Part shown: positions 6,767 through 14,720 of the stretch, in pieces | Layout: each line of letters begins with the position of its first letter | Numbering within the stretch: position 1 is the stretch's first letter | Source of the DNA: Cerasicoccus maritimus | GTDB taxonomy: Bacteria; Verrucomicrobiota; Verrucomicrobiia; Opitutales; Cerasicoccaceae | Assembly: GCA_031296935.1 (NCBI GenBank) | Contig: JAVDPD010000006.1 | Coordinates: 1-64,000, forward strand | Length of the DNA: 64,000 nucleotides | Reading direction: 5' to 3' | Made by a program: the position numbers and the translations under genes | The notes under the pieces: model-generated | What the model was told of the DNA's origin: nothing | The model's input: only the letters and a program-made list of their open reading frames with translations | The model's database searches: none

Positions 6767-9511
6767 CTAGTTACCTCCTTTGAATTCGGCGTTAGCGAGT
6801 AGACGCAGTTGGTAGGCGGTGAAACCGATGAGTAGGGCACCAAGTAGCCATGCCATCGCAGTGCCAATGCCGAATTCCAGATCCAGGAAAGTGCGGAAGA
6901 AAATCTCCAGTGACAAAATAGTGGTGGATTCGGCAGGGCCACCGCCAGTCATGACGAGGATAAATTCCTGCCCCCCCTTAAATGCAGCGACTACTGCAGC
7001 CACGAATTGAATAAGAATCAGGAACTTCAGACGTGGCAGGACGATATAAAATACCTTATGCCAGAAGTTTGCACCGTCGATTTCAGCCGCTTCGTAAAGT
7101 TCTTCGGGAACCGTTTTAAGAGCCGCTAGATATATAATGCAGCCCGGGCCAGAGGTTGCCCAAACGGTTGGAATGACTACGCAGAGCATGGCTGTGCGCG
7201 GGTTTTCAAGCCAACGCATAGGCTCTATTTGAAAGCTTTGGAACAGAGTTCCAATGGTTTTGCTGACTCCTGTGATACCGCTTGAGGAAAAAGATTGGTA
7301 GAGCGGCCAGAGTGTCACAGCTATGAATCCAAGGCCAACAATCCACATGCCAGTCCTCATTGCACGGCTTTGCTCATGTAACTTGAGTGGTAGATATAAT
7401 AGGATGAATATGAGACAAAGCCATATTGCCAGCATGGTCAGCTTGAGGAGTGAGGCGAAAAACGGGTCTAGCGAGTTTACGCTCATAATAAGCGTATTGA
7501 GAATGCCGCTAGGTGAGGGGTCGTAGAGTTGCTTCCATAGGAACATCACGACAATGCCGCTTAGTACGGAGGGAAGGTAAAAAATCGTTCGGAAAATGTA
7601 CTTGGCTGCGTTTGTTGGTGCTTCCTGTAGTAGGATTGCGAGCAGGATTGGTGGCCAAAAGCCCAGACCGATCATTAACGCAACAAAGTAAAACGTGCGC
7701 GCTATGCCGCTCCAAAACTTGTCGTCGAAGAGAACGTTTGCGAAGTTGTCAATGCCCACCCAAACGCTTTCCAAAGCGATGCGATAATCCATGAATGCAA
7801 TGCTTAAACCGCCGCCCAGGAGCGGCAAATACTGCCACATGAGGATAAGTGAGAGGCCGGGGATGAGTAGGAGGTAGCCGACCTTTATTCGGCGACTCGC
7901 ATTGTTGACTGGCAGGCTTTTGTCAATGTTTGTGAAGTAGCGCCATAGATACCTGAAACCTAGAAAAAAAGAGCTCACTACGATACCAAGAACGATCATT
8001 GCCCCAATGCGCCGTATCCGCATCTGCTCTGGAGATATATTGCCTAGCGCCTTCTCATCCATCTCCTGGGCGGTAGTTTTCAAGTAGCCCTCGATTATGC
8101 CTATTGCTTTTGTGCGAGGGACCCCAACAAAGTCAGTGTCCAGCGTTTTGGTGAGGGGCAGGGACATCCAGCGGTATACGCTTTGGGTGTTGCGTCCGTA
8201 TGGCTCGGGAACGCCATCTGCCATCGCATGGTTGAAGGTTGCTCGCCAACTTGGCGGTACGCGTTGCAGGATGCGCTCATAGCCGTATTTCTCAAGTAAC
8301 TCTGGATTGACGAACATGCCGTAGCCGTTTTCGACGAAAGTCTCGGTACGAATTTGCTCAGCCTCTGTGCCGGTAATGTACCAGATGTAGCGCATCACCG
8401 CTAATTTCTGGGCGGGGTTGCATTGCGAGAAAACGCCTAGCATTTCAGAATTGATTTCACTTGCCCTGATACCTGAGGCAGAGGCGGGGACTGGTGCTAT
8501 GCCGACCAGCTGAGGGTTTATGCTGTCGAGTAATTCACTGTCCAGATAGGAAAATATCATGCCTACTTTGCCGCGATTCCAGTCGAGCCTTCGCCCTCCA
8601 GGAATGAGGCCCGCCGCACCTTCGACTATTTCGCCATTTTTGGTGAATGGCTCGCGGAGTAGTTGCCAAAAATAATAGGCAGCTTCGGCGACTTGTGGTG
8701 AGGCGAATGCGGCTTCCCAGACGCCGGGTGAGCTCTCTTTGACGGCGCGACCTCCCTGCGACACAATGAAGGTATAGGCTTCATAGCCCAAGGGATTACT
8801 TGGGTCGAAGATCATTCCGTATTGTCGCTTGTCTGGGTCGCGCAAAGCCCGGGCATACTCCAATAGCTCGTTCCAATTTCCGGGTGGCCGTTCGGGATTG
8901 AGGCCTGCTTCTTGAAATAGATCTTTACGATACAGAAGCCCTACGACTAGCGTCCTCGTTGGTAGCGCCCATACGTGTGGTGACGTGCTTTCCGATGCGA
9001 AGTTCGGGCGATAGACGACCGGCCAGGCTGGTTTAGGCGTGCGTTCCTTGATTGCAGCAAGGGCGTCTTTGATTTCCTGCTTGCTTGGATCGGCAAGCCA
9101 TTGGTTATGCGCATCCCATTTTCGGACTTGCTCGTTGCTACTTAGGATGCGTGCAAGCAGGGTTTCCAAGGGCTCCAGAAAGCCTTGTTCGACATAAGTC
9201 GACGACTGACGAAAATTTACGTAGATGCCGTGAGGCGGAATTCCCGCGGCAATAGCCATCAGTGGTCCGATGTCCATTGCGCTGCCTGCTACTTTGGGCA
9301 TGGCAAATGGCTCGATATTGATCCCCTGGTGCTGGTCAAGAAAGCTCTTCAAAACTTTGCGCTGTGCTTGGGCGTTTACGCCCTCCGAAGTCGGTCCGGG
9401 CAGGTTTTGCACGCGAACAGTGACTTCATCGGCTCTCTCCTTCTGGGGCTCGGCCTGAAGAAGTATGGGCGTGCAAATGACGCAAAGGCTTACGAGTGCT
9501 TTTCGGAACAT
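6767..9511 (-). CDS. Solute-binding protein fused to MalF-like ABC permease
   Basis: A 914-residue protein. Residues 1-20 are a signal sequence. Residues about 28-480 form an extracellular solute-binding domain of the sugar-binding (SBP_bac_1) type, with WALPTRTLVVGLLYRKDLF, PPGNWNELLEYARAL and a GKVGMIFSY block. A membrane helix at about 503-523 and a basic linker return the chain to the cytoplasm. Residues about 544-905 are a MalF-type permease with EAA loop YEAAEIDGANFWHKVFYIV (806-824). Normally these are two genes. No separate binding protein is present in the locus, so the fused domain probably delivers ligand to this permease pair. Its partner ATPase is at 17939-19057. The start lies 16 bp after the ROK gene. 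Confidence 0.87.
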   Translation of the reverse strand: MFRKALVSLCVICTPILLQAEPQKERADEVTVRVQNLPGPTSEGVNAQAQRKVLKSFLDQHQGINIEPFAMPKVAGSAMDIGPLMAIAAGIPPHGIYVNFRQSSTYVEQGFLEPLETLLARILSSNEQVRKWDAHNQWLADPSKQEIKDALAAIKERTPKPAWPVVYRPNFASESTSPHVWALPTRTLVVGLLYRKDLFQEAGLNPERPPGNWNELLEYARALRDPDKRQYGMIFDPSNPLGYEAYTFIVSQGGRAVKESSPGVWEAAFASPQVAEAAYYFWQLLREPFTKNGEIVEGAAGLIPGGRRLDWNRGKVGMIFSYLDSELLDSINPQLVGIAPVPASASGIRASEINSEMLGVFSQCNPAQKLAVMRYIWYITGTEAEQIRTETFVENGYGMFVNPELLEKYGYERILQRVPPSWRATFNHAMADGVPEPYGRNTQSVYRWMSLPLTKTLDTDFVGVPRTKAIGIIEGYLKTTAQEMDEKALGNISPEQMRIRRIGAMIVLGIVVSSFFLGFRYLWRYFTNIDKSLPVNNASRRIKVGYLLLIPGLSLILMWQYLPLLGGGLSIAFMDYRIALESVWVGIDNFANVLFDDKFWSGIARTFYFVALMIGLGFWPPILLAILLQEAPTNAAKYIFRTIFYLPSVLSGIVVMFLWKQLYDPSPSGILNTLIMSVNSLDPFFASLLKLTMLAIWLCLIFILLYLPLKLHEQSRAMRTGMWIVGLGFIAVTLWPLYQSFSSSGITGVSKTIGTLFQSFQIEPMRWLENPRTAMLCVVIPTVWATSGPGCIIYLAALKTVPEELYEAAEIDGANFWHKVFYIVLPRLKFLILIQFVAAVVAAFKGGQEFILVMTGGGPAESTTILSLEIFFRTFLDLEFGIGTAMAWLLGALLIGFTAYQLRLLANAEFKGGN
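6771..6780 (-). promoter_or_regulatory. Strong ribosome binding site for the MalG-like gene
   Basis: Reading leftward the sequence is AAGGAGGTAA, with 7 nt between AAGGAGG and the ATG at 6766. It lies inside the 3' end of the upstream gene, whose TAG abuts the ATG. A perfect Shine-Dalgarno site is rare in this window, and it fixes this start. Confidence 0.8.
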
Positions 9512-9527
9512 AGGGAATCGTCAAATT

Positions 9528-10631
9528 TCAATGATTCAGAATTAAATTGCTCAGGTCGTTCTCTAGCTTTTGGTGGAGCACCTGTAGCGCAGCGCCTTGC
9601 GTCATCCCCGAAAAACCCAGCCTGGAAAAAGACGCTTCGAAGGTTCGATTGCTGATGGGGATGAGCGACTTGCTTAGTGCAGTTGAGAGGATCGTGAAAT
9701 CTTCTTTTGTCATGGTCTCTCCGTCCGACGAGATAATGAGTTTACCTATGTCTAGCAAGTTCACTACTGAAGCAAGGTGGCTGCCCATCGCATGAAAGAA
9801 GTCTTGTGAGCTGGTCCTGCTCTTGGCGGTTTGCTCTTCAGAGGGGAGGAGTACTGCGTCGAGCTCGCCTGCAGCGTGATTGATGCCGCGGTATATTTTG
9901 CCGTTTACGGTTAAAGCCATCCCAACAGAGTATTCACTGGCTCCTTTGCGAGGCGTGACATCCTTGATGAACAAATATCCTGAGTTTGCCCATTTTAGAT
10001 CTGGTTGGGAATGCTGTTCGAAATAGCTTCCGCAGATTACGTTGCGGTCGACATTGACGGGTATCTTGAGCTTTTGCCCGAATATCTTGCGCAAGGGAAA
10101 GTTCTCCAGCTTCAGTGAACGCGATAGGATGACAGTGCCGGTCTCGTTGTCTACCACGCCTGGGATGGCGAAGCCTATGCCGCCGATTTCCTTGAGCTTT
10201 AGGCCTGATTTCTTTACGGTCTGCCTTATCTGGTCGGCTATCAGTTGGATGGATTCATCATTCCATCGCTTTTCAATACATTCGTGTGAAATTATATCGC
10301 CGTTGCCGTTGATCAGGCAAATGTCCTGTGCTGTTGTGTGCACATTAATTCCCACCGTGGCGGTAATCCTGGGATTTATTTGTAGTATTGTTTCGCGTGG
10401 CCCTACTTTGCCACTCTCCAGCGTTTCGCCTTCGGTTATGATTTCAGACTGCAGGAGCTCGGCAACGATATTGGATATAGTCGAGGCTTGAAGTTGCGTT
10501 TCTAGGGTTAATCCACGCTGCGAATACGGAGTTTGTGAATAGATTAATCTCAGAATGCGTAGTCGGTTCGCGATTTGCGCCTGCTTGCGGTTGTTCTTGG
10601 ACTTGCTCTCGGTGCTCTTGGTTTTCTTCAT
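9528..10631 (-). CDS. ROK-family transcriptional regulator (NagC/Mlc-like)
   Basis: 367 residues with a lysine-rich start, a winged helix-turn-helix at about 20-75 (ANRLRILRLIYSQ ... LQASTISNIVAELL) and a ROK sugar-binding domain (IGGIGFAIPGVVD, VNVDRNVIC, YRGINHAAGELD). The cysteines of the usual ROK zinc site after the AGE-GH segment are missing: here AGELDAVLLPSEE follows. ROK regulators such as NagC sense GlcNAc-6-phosphate or related sugars. It heads the importer operon, so control of amino-sugar uptake is the natural reading. A 17-nt AT-rich palindrome lies 25 bp upstream of its ATG and may be its own operator. Confidence 0.85.
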   Translation of the reverse strand: MKKTKSTESKSKNNRKQAQIANRLRILRLIYSQTPYSQRGLTLETQLQASTISNIVAELLQSEIITEGETLESGKVGPRETILQINPRITATVGINVHTTAQDICLINGNGDIISHECIEKRWNDESIQLIADQIRQTVKKSGLKLKEIGGIGFAIPGVVDNETGTVILSRSLKLENFPLRKIFGQKLKIPVNVDRNVICGSYFEQHSQPDLKWANSGYLFIKDVTPRKGASEYSVGMALTVNGKIYRGINHAAGELDAVLLPSEEQTAKSRTSSQDFFHAMGSHLASVVNLLDIGKLIISSDGETMTKEDFTILSTALSKSLIPISNRTFEASFSRLGFSGMTQGAALQVLHQKLENDLSNLILNH

Positions 10632-10656
10632 GGGTATTGGGTTGCTTGCGTCTGGT

Positions 10657-10673
10657 AATAATAAGCTATTATT
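10657..10673. promoter_or_regulatory. AT-rich palindrome upstream of the ROK gene
   Basis: AATAATA-AGC-TATTATT is a perfect 7-3-7 inverted repeat, 25 bp upstream of the ROK ATG at 10631. NagC/Mlc-type ROK proteins bind AT-rich inverted repeats, so an autoregulatory site is plausible. It differs from the TTCATTnAATGAA palindrome in the same intergenic region. Confidence 0.5.
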
Positions 10674-10764
10674 TTGCTTAATGTAGTATTAGGTGCGCTA
10701 AGCTTCTTTTGAACAACATAATAATCGAGGCGGCTTTTGCTTTAGAAAATGCAAAAACTAAAGA

Positions 10765-10801
10765 TTGACATAAGTCGAGAGAAATATTTCATTAAATGAA
10801 A
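10765..10801 (+). promoter_or_regulatory. TTGACA promoter with palindromic operator at -10
   Basis: A perfect -35 hexamer TTGACA (10765-10770) is followed by a 17-bp spacer and TTCATTAAATGAA (10788-10800), extended to TTTCATTAAATGAAA (10787-10801). The first half occupies the -10 position (TTCATT against TATAAT), so a bound protein would block RNA polymerase. It would drive the rightward operon starting at 10863. The same layout recurs at 21000-21035. Confidence 0.72.
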
Positions 10802-10846
10802 CAATAGGGCGGCATGCTTTCGAAATTAATGCTATGTGGCCCTGAG

Positions 10847-10852
10847 AGGAGG
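10847..10852 (+). promoter_or_regulatory. AGGAGG site deciding the start at 10863
   Basis: AGGAGG lies 10 nt before ATG 10863 and only 1 nt before ATG 10854. A GTG at 10836 would place the site inside the gene. The spacing therefore favours 10863. Confidence 0.6.
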
Positions 10853-10862
10853 GATGTCAAAG

Positions 10863-13800
10863 ATGGAAAAATTCTGCAAAGGCAAGATTGGCGGAAGGGG
10901 AGGGTTCGCTCTGATCGTTGCCCTGAGCTTAATGAGTTTTATGCTGCTGATAGCCTTATCAATGGCAACCTTGACGCGAACAGAACTCGCGTCAAACAGT
11001 CAGATGCTCGCTGAAGCTAAGGCTAGGGAAAACGCGCGCTTAGGGCTGTTGATTGCCTTGGGGCATTTGCAAGGTGCTGCTGGCGAAGATCGCCGCGTCA
11101 CTGCTCGGGCGAACATTTTGGGATTAGCGGAGATTCCTAATGAATTTTGGACAGGTGTGTGGGATGCGAATAGTGGGTCTATGGTGACTTGGCTGGTTTC
11201 GGGAAATGCTAACCTGCAAGACCCCATTCAATTTTCGCCTGAGTTGGCTCTCGCTAAGTCGGTCACTGTATTTGGTGATGCCGCCAGCGGATCTGAGGTG
11301 CGTGCTCCTTTACTTGATATCAGCGATGATGGCCTTGAAAGGTATGCTTACTGCATTTTGGATGAGGGGGTGAAGGCCCGCATAAACTTGCGGGATTATG
11401 CCTGGGGAAGTAACGATGACGCACAGGAGCGCCGTTCGCGTGAGTCTTCCCGCCGCCCAGGTGTGGAAGAAATTGACGCATGGAATTCTATGCGAAGCTT
11501 GCGTGGGAATGTGGAATGGGGGAAGCGGTTGGAGCTACTGATGTCACAGGATCAGGCTGAGCTTCTGCGTTCTGATACATTGGAAGGGGAGACTGAAAAT
11601 AGTCCCGTGCTGCACGATTTGGATACGACGGTGGTGTCGAGGATGCTACCCGTGAGTGTCAAGAGTGGTGGTTTTCGAAAAGACCTTTCGCGAATATTGG
11701 ATGAGGACTACAATGCGGCTCCCTACCAAAACAGTGCGTCAATAATTGCCGACGCGTCACAGCCATTAGTTACTTGGGGCGTATTGCGTAGCTTCGCCAA
11801 TCCTTGGGATGATTGGGGCGAGGCAGAAGAGCCGATGCCTCTGGTGGAGCCGAAGGCGCCCAGTGTGACTCAGGCTGGACTTTTCCCCTTGCCCGTGCTG
11901 GTTCAAATTGGTTGGGGGGCCATAAGATCTGGCACGGGTGAGGGCGCTCTTTTGCAAATTACGATGAAGCCTGTCGTGGCATTGGCAAATCCCTATGATG
12001 TCTCCTTAGCTGCTGCTGACTATCAAGTTCAAGTCGCACCGGAGACTGGCCGTGGCTACATGATGATTTCATTTGAGCCTGAGCCAGCCTATGGTTCTGT
12101 TGAGTTCGAGGAGGGGGTGAATACACGGGGCACAGAGTTTCATCCTCAGGATTTATTGGGGGAGCCTCCGACTTTTACGATACGCGGGGCCAGTTTTGAG
12201 CCCGGTGAAGTTAAGCTGTTTGGTCTGGCGGAAACAGGGGAATACCCGGAAAGCGGCAATGATGGCGCTGTACTGAGTGAAGCGTATCCAAGTTCGAACT
12301 ACGTATGGAAAAATACGCGCCGAGAACTGGGTTCTTTCACACGAGGACCCGAAGGGCGAGTTACTATGCAAATTAGTGGTGGTCGCTACTCATTGCAATA
12401 CCGCCTTGGTGGTGGCGGCGCATGGCAGTCACTTCAGGATATTGAGCAAATTGGAATTGGTATTTCACCAAGTAATAACCAACTTGATGATGCTGGCCAG
12501 CCAAAGGTGCAGGTCAGCCTGGAGCCAGATGTTGCTGGTGGAGCGCCACCGTCGATTAATTTGATTCGCCGTCGTTTTAGTATGCGCACCAGTGAGACAG
12601 ACTATGTTTCGGATAGTTATCGCGGTACTGGTTTGCGTTGGTTGGCGGATTTTAATCCTCGCGCTTCTACTGTTAACAGCCGACCTCCGGGTTGGATATC
12701 CCACCCACTTTGGTTAACTGACGCCGGAAATACGAATAATCACCTGCCGTTAAACTCTGACTGGATCATCGATTATCAGCTCGATATAAGTGGAGATGCT
12801 CGAGGATTTTGGGGAGATTCAACTAATGCATTAGGCGAAAGTGTGGTAACGCTATTCAGCGTGCCCCGTCAGCGAATTACCTCACTTGGGTTTCTACAGC
12901 ATGCTCCGTTTTCTGAGCGCGTTTGGGATCCGACCTATTCTTTCGGTAATTCGTATGCGAGCCCTTTTGTGGCGTCGAGTGATGTTGATCTGAGCTATGA
13001 GCTGAACGAATTTTTCTGGGATGACTTTTTCTTCTCCAGTCTCGTGCGAGAAGCAGATGGCGAGGAATGGATTGCTGAAAATCCACGTGTAAAACTTCTT
13101 AGTGATGCGAAATCGTCACTACTTGAAGCCCCAGCCATTGCTGCTGCTGGCTTGTTAATCGAAGGCGGTTTTAATGTTAACTCAACATCGCTTGAAGCAT
13201 GGAAGGCAATGTTGAGTAACTTTGCTGGGCTGAGGATGCGCTATTATAATACAGAGTCTGGCTTGATGTCGGAGGTGACGCTGGATAATAGCTATTTTCG
13301 CTCACTGAGTCCCAATGGAGATGCTGACAAGCCGTGGAGTGGCTATCATGCGCTAACCTCTGAGCAGATTGAAATTTTGGCGGCTCAAATTGTGGAGCGA
13401 ATTCGTAATCGTGGCCGTCCATTTACTTCGCTGGCAGAGTTTATCAATCGACCCTTGGGTGAGGATATCGGTTTACTGCAAGCCGCGATTGACAGTGACA
13501 CTGCAGTTGAGTTAGACGGCAAAAGCTATGGTCTGTCGACTATCAATAGTAAGCTGAAAACACCTATGGTGACGACTTATGATGATTCGGGCGCGCAGAA
13601 TGCCCAAGCGGGGCTGGGGGCGCGCAGCACTGCGGCGCCTGGCTGGCTGACGCAGGCAGATGTCTTAACGGCTATTGGACCATATCTTGCGGTTCGATCG
13701 GATACATTTATCATCCGCGCCTATGGTGATTCAGTGAATCCATTTACCGATGGAGTGGAGGCGGAGGCGATATGTGAGGCCATCGTGCAACGCTTTCCTG

Positions 13801-13919
13801 AAGCCGTGACGCCAGTGAGTGATGATGCGGATGAGGTCGGTTTTTACGAGCCAGTAGATGGTATGGGGAGAAAATTTAAGGTCATCGGTTTTCGGTGGCT
13901 CAACGAAAGAGAAATATAA
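10863..13919 (+). CDS. Giant pseudopilin, Verru_Chthon cassette protein A-like
   Basis: 1018 residues from the ATG at 10863. The N-terminus has a basic leader with GGRGG before one long hydrophobic helix (residues about 14-38, FALIVALSLMSFMLLIAL), then TELASNSQ and NARLGLLIALGHLQ, as in PilX-like minor pseudopilins. The long body is acidic and aromatic and carries no catalytic motif I can name. Verru_Chthon protein A usually sits with small pseudopilins B-D; none follow here. It is the first gene of the amino-sugar catabolic operon and sits behind the palindromic promoter. Membrane-anchored with the body outside the cytoplasm is the likely arrangement. It overlaps the next gene by TAATG, so the two are translationally coupled. 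Confidence 0.6.
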   Translation: MEKFCKGKIGGRGGFALIVALSLMSFMLLIALSMATLTRTELASNSQMLAEAKARENARLGLLIALGHLQGAAGEDRRVTARANILGLAEIPNEFWTGVWDANSGSMVTWLVSGNANLQDPIQFSPELALAKSVTVFGDAASGSEVRAPLLDISDDGLERYAYCILDEGVKARINLRDYAWGSNDDAQERRSRESSRRPGVEEIDAWNSMRSLRGNVEWGKRLELLMSQDQAELLRSDTLEGETENSPVLHDLDTTVVSRMLPVSVKSGGFRKDLSRILDEDYNAAPYQNSASIIADASQPLVTWGVLRSFANPWDDWGEAEEPMPLVEPKAPSVTQAGLFPLPVLVQIGWGAIRSGTGEGALLQITMKPVVALANPYDVSLAAADYQVQVAPETGRGYMMISFEPEPAYGSVEFEEGVNTRGTEFHPQDLLGEPPTFTIRGASFEPGEVKLFGLAETGEYPESGNDGAVLSEAYPSSNYVWKNTRRELGSFTRGPEGRVTMQISGGRYSLQYRLGGGGAWQSLQDIEQIGIGISPSNNQLDDAGQPKVQVSLEPDVAGGAPPSINLIRRRFSMRTSETDYVSDSYRGTGLRWLADFNPRASTVNSRPPGWISHPLWLTDAGNTNNHLPLNSDWIIDYQLDISGDARGFWGDSTNALGESVVTLFSVPRQRITSLGFLQHAPFSERVWDPTYSFGNSYASPFVASSDVDLSYELNEFFWDDFFFSSLVREADGEEWIAENPRVKLLSDAKSSLLEAPAIAAAGLLIEGGFNVNSTSLEAWKAMLSNFAGLRMRYYNTESGLMSEVTLDNSYFRSLSPNGDADKPWSGYHALTSEQIEILAAQIVERIRNRGRPFTSLAEFINRPLGEDIGLLQAAIDSDTAVELDGKSYGLSTINSKLKTPMVTTYDDSGAQNAQAGLGARSTAAPGWLTQADVLTAIGPYLAVRSDTFIIRAYGDSVNPFTDGVEAEAICEAIVQRFPEAVTPVSDDADEVGFYEPVDGMGRKFKVIGFRWLNEREI

Positions 13920-14629
13920 TGAAGATGTTAATTTTATGCGGGGCAATTATGTTAGCTCAGTCGCTGAAGGCAGAAGCTACAGTAGGATCAAAGGAATCCG
14001 CTTCCTTTATCTTTCGCATGATATCCTGGGGGAGCGAGCCCTTGTCGGGGATTACTTTGCGTACAGGCGGCGAAATTCAGCATCTCCATGCGCCGATTGA
14101 TCAGAGGTCGGAAGAGTTCTATTATTGTGGGACGAAAGACTTAATCTTTTACGATTCCTCGCTCAAAGAAGGTAAGGGTGTTCCCGTTGCGAGAGTTACA
14201 GCAAGAGATCAGTGGCGGGAAATGCTTTTTCTTGGCCAGTATGTAGCGGAGACAGCCGTACTCAATCTATACGCGATTGATGATAGCGAGGCTGCGCATC
14301 CACAGAATTCCATTCGCTTAATTAATTTGAGTGGACGTCCGCTTGGTGGGCTGGTTGGGAGGCAAGAAGTTGTTCTGAACGAGGGGCGTGATCATGTCGT
14401 GCCTGCAACCAACACAGGAGAGTTTATCTCAATCCAATTTGCGTGCAAGACCACGCGGTCCACTAAGTGGGAGCGTTTTATGTCTACAGCTATTGAGGCG
14501 CGTCAAAATGGGCGTATCCTCATTGTTTTTTATCCAAGCGAACAGGATGATCCCAGTGGGGAGCGAGAAGTTTCCTTTAAGCTATATTCGGATTTTCCAA
14601 ATACTAAAAAAATCTCTCGACTCAATTAG
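13919..14629 (+). CDS. Secreted protein of unknown function
   Basis: 236 residues starting at the ATG that overlaps the preceding TAA (TAATG). The signal peptide MKMLILCGAIMLAQSLKAEA is clear. The mature part has no motif I recognise; it reads as a strand-rich domain (FIFRMISWG, FYYCGTKDLIFYD, IRLINLSGRPLGGLVG). Coupling to the giant pseudopilin suggests the two act together at the cell surface or in the periplasm. The upstream ORF extension to 13895 lies inside the previous gene and is not used. Function unknown. Confidence 0.7.
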   Translation: MKMLILCGAIMLAQSLKAEATVGSKESASFIFRMISWGSEPLSGITLRTGGEIQHLHAPIDQRSEEFYYCGTKDLIFYDSSLKEGKGVPVARVTARDQWREMLFLGQYVAETAVLNLYAIDDSEAAHPQNSIRLINLSGRPLGGLVGRQEVVLNEGRDHVVPATNTGEFISIQFACKTTRSTKWERFMSTAIEARQNGRILIVFYPSEQDDPSGEREVSFKLYSDFPNTKKISRLN

Positions 14630-14651
14630 TTCATTCAATAAATTAAATGAA
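14630..14651 (+). promoter_or_regulatory. Degenerate copy of the palindromic operator
   Basis: TTCATTCAATAAA (14630-14642) differs from TTCATTnAATGAA at one base, and a further ATGAA half-site follows at 14647-14651. It lies 70-90 bp before the GH20 gene. No -35-like hexamer is found 17 bp upstream. It may be an internal operator or a chance match. Confidence 0.35.
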
Positions 14652-14720
14652 TCTTAACCTTCTCCCATGCCTTCGCTAGCTTGATGGCGATGATCAAAGG
14701 GTAAAATTTTCTACATATCT

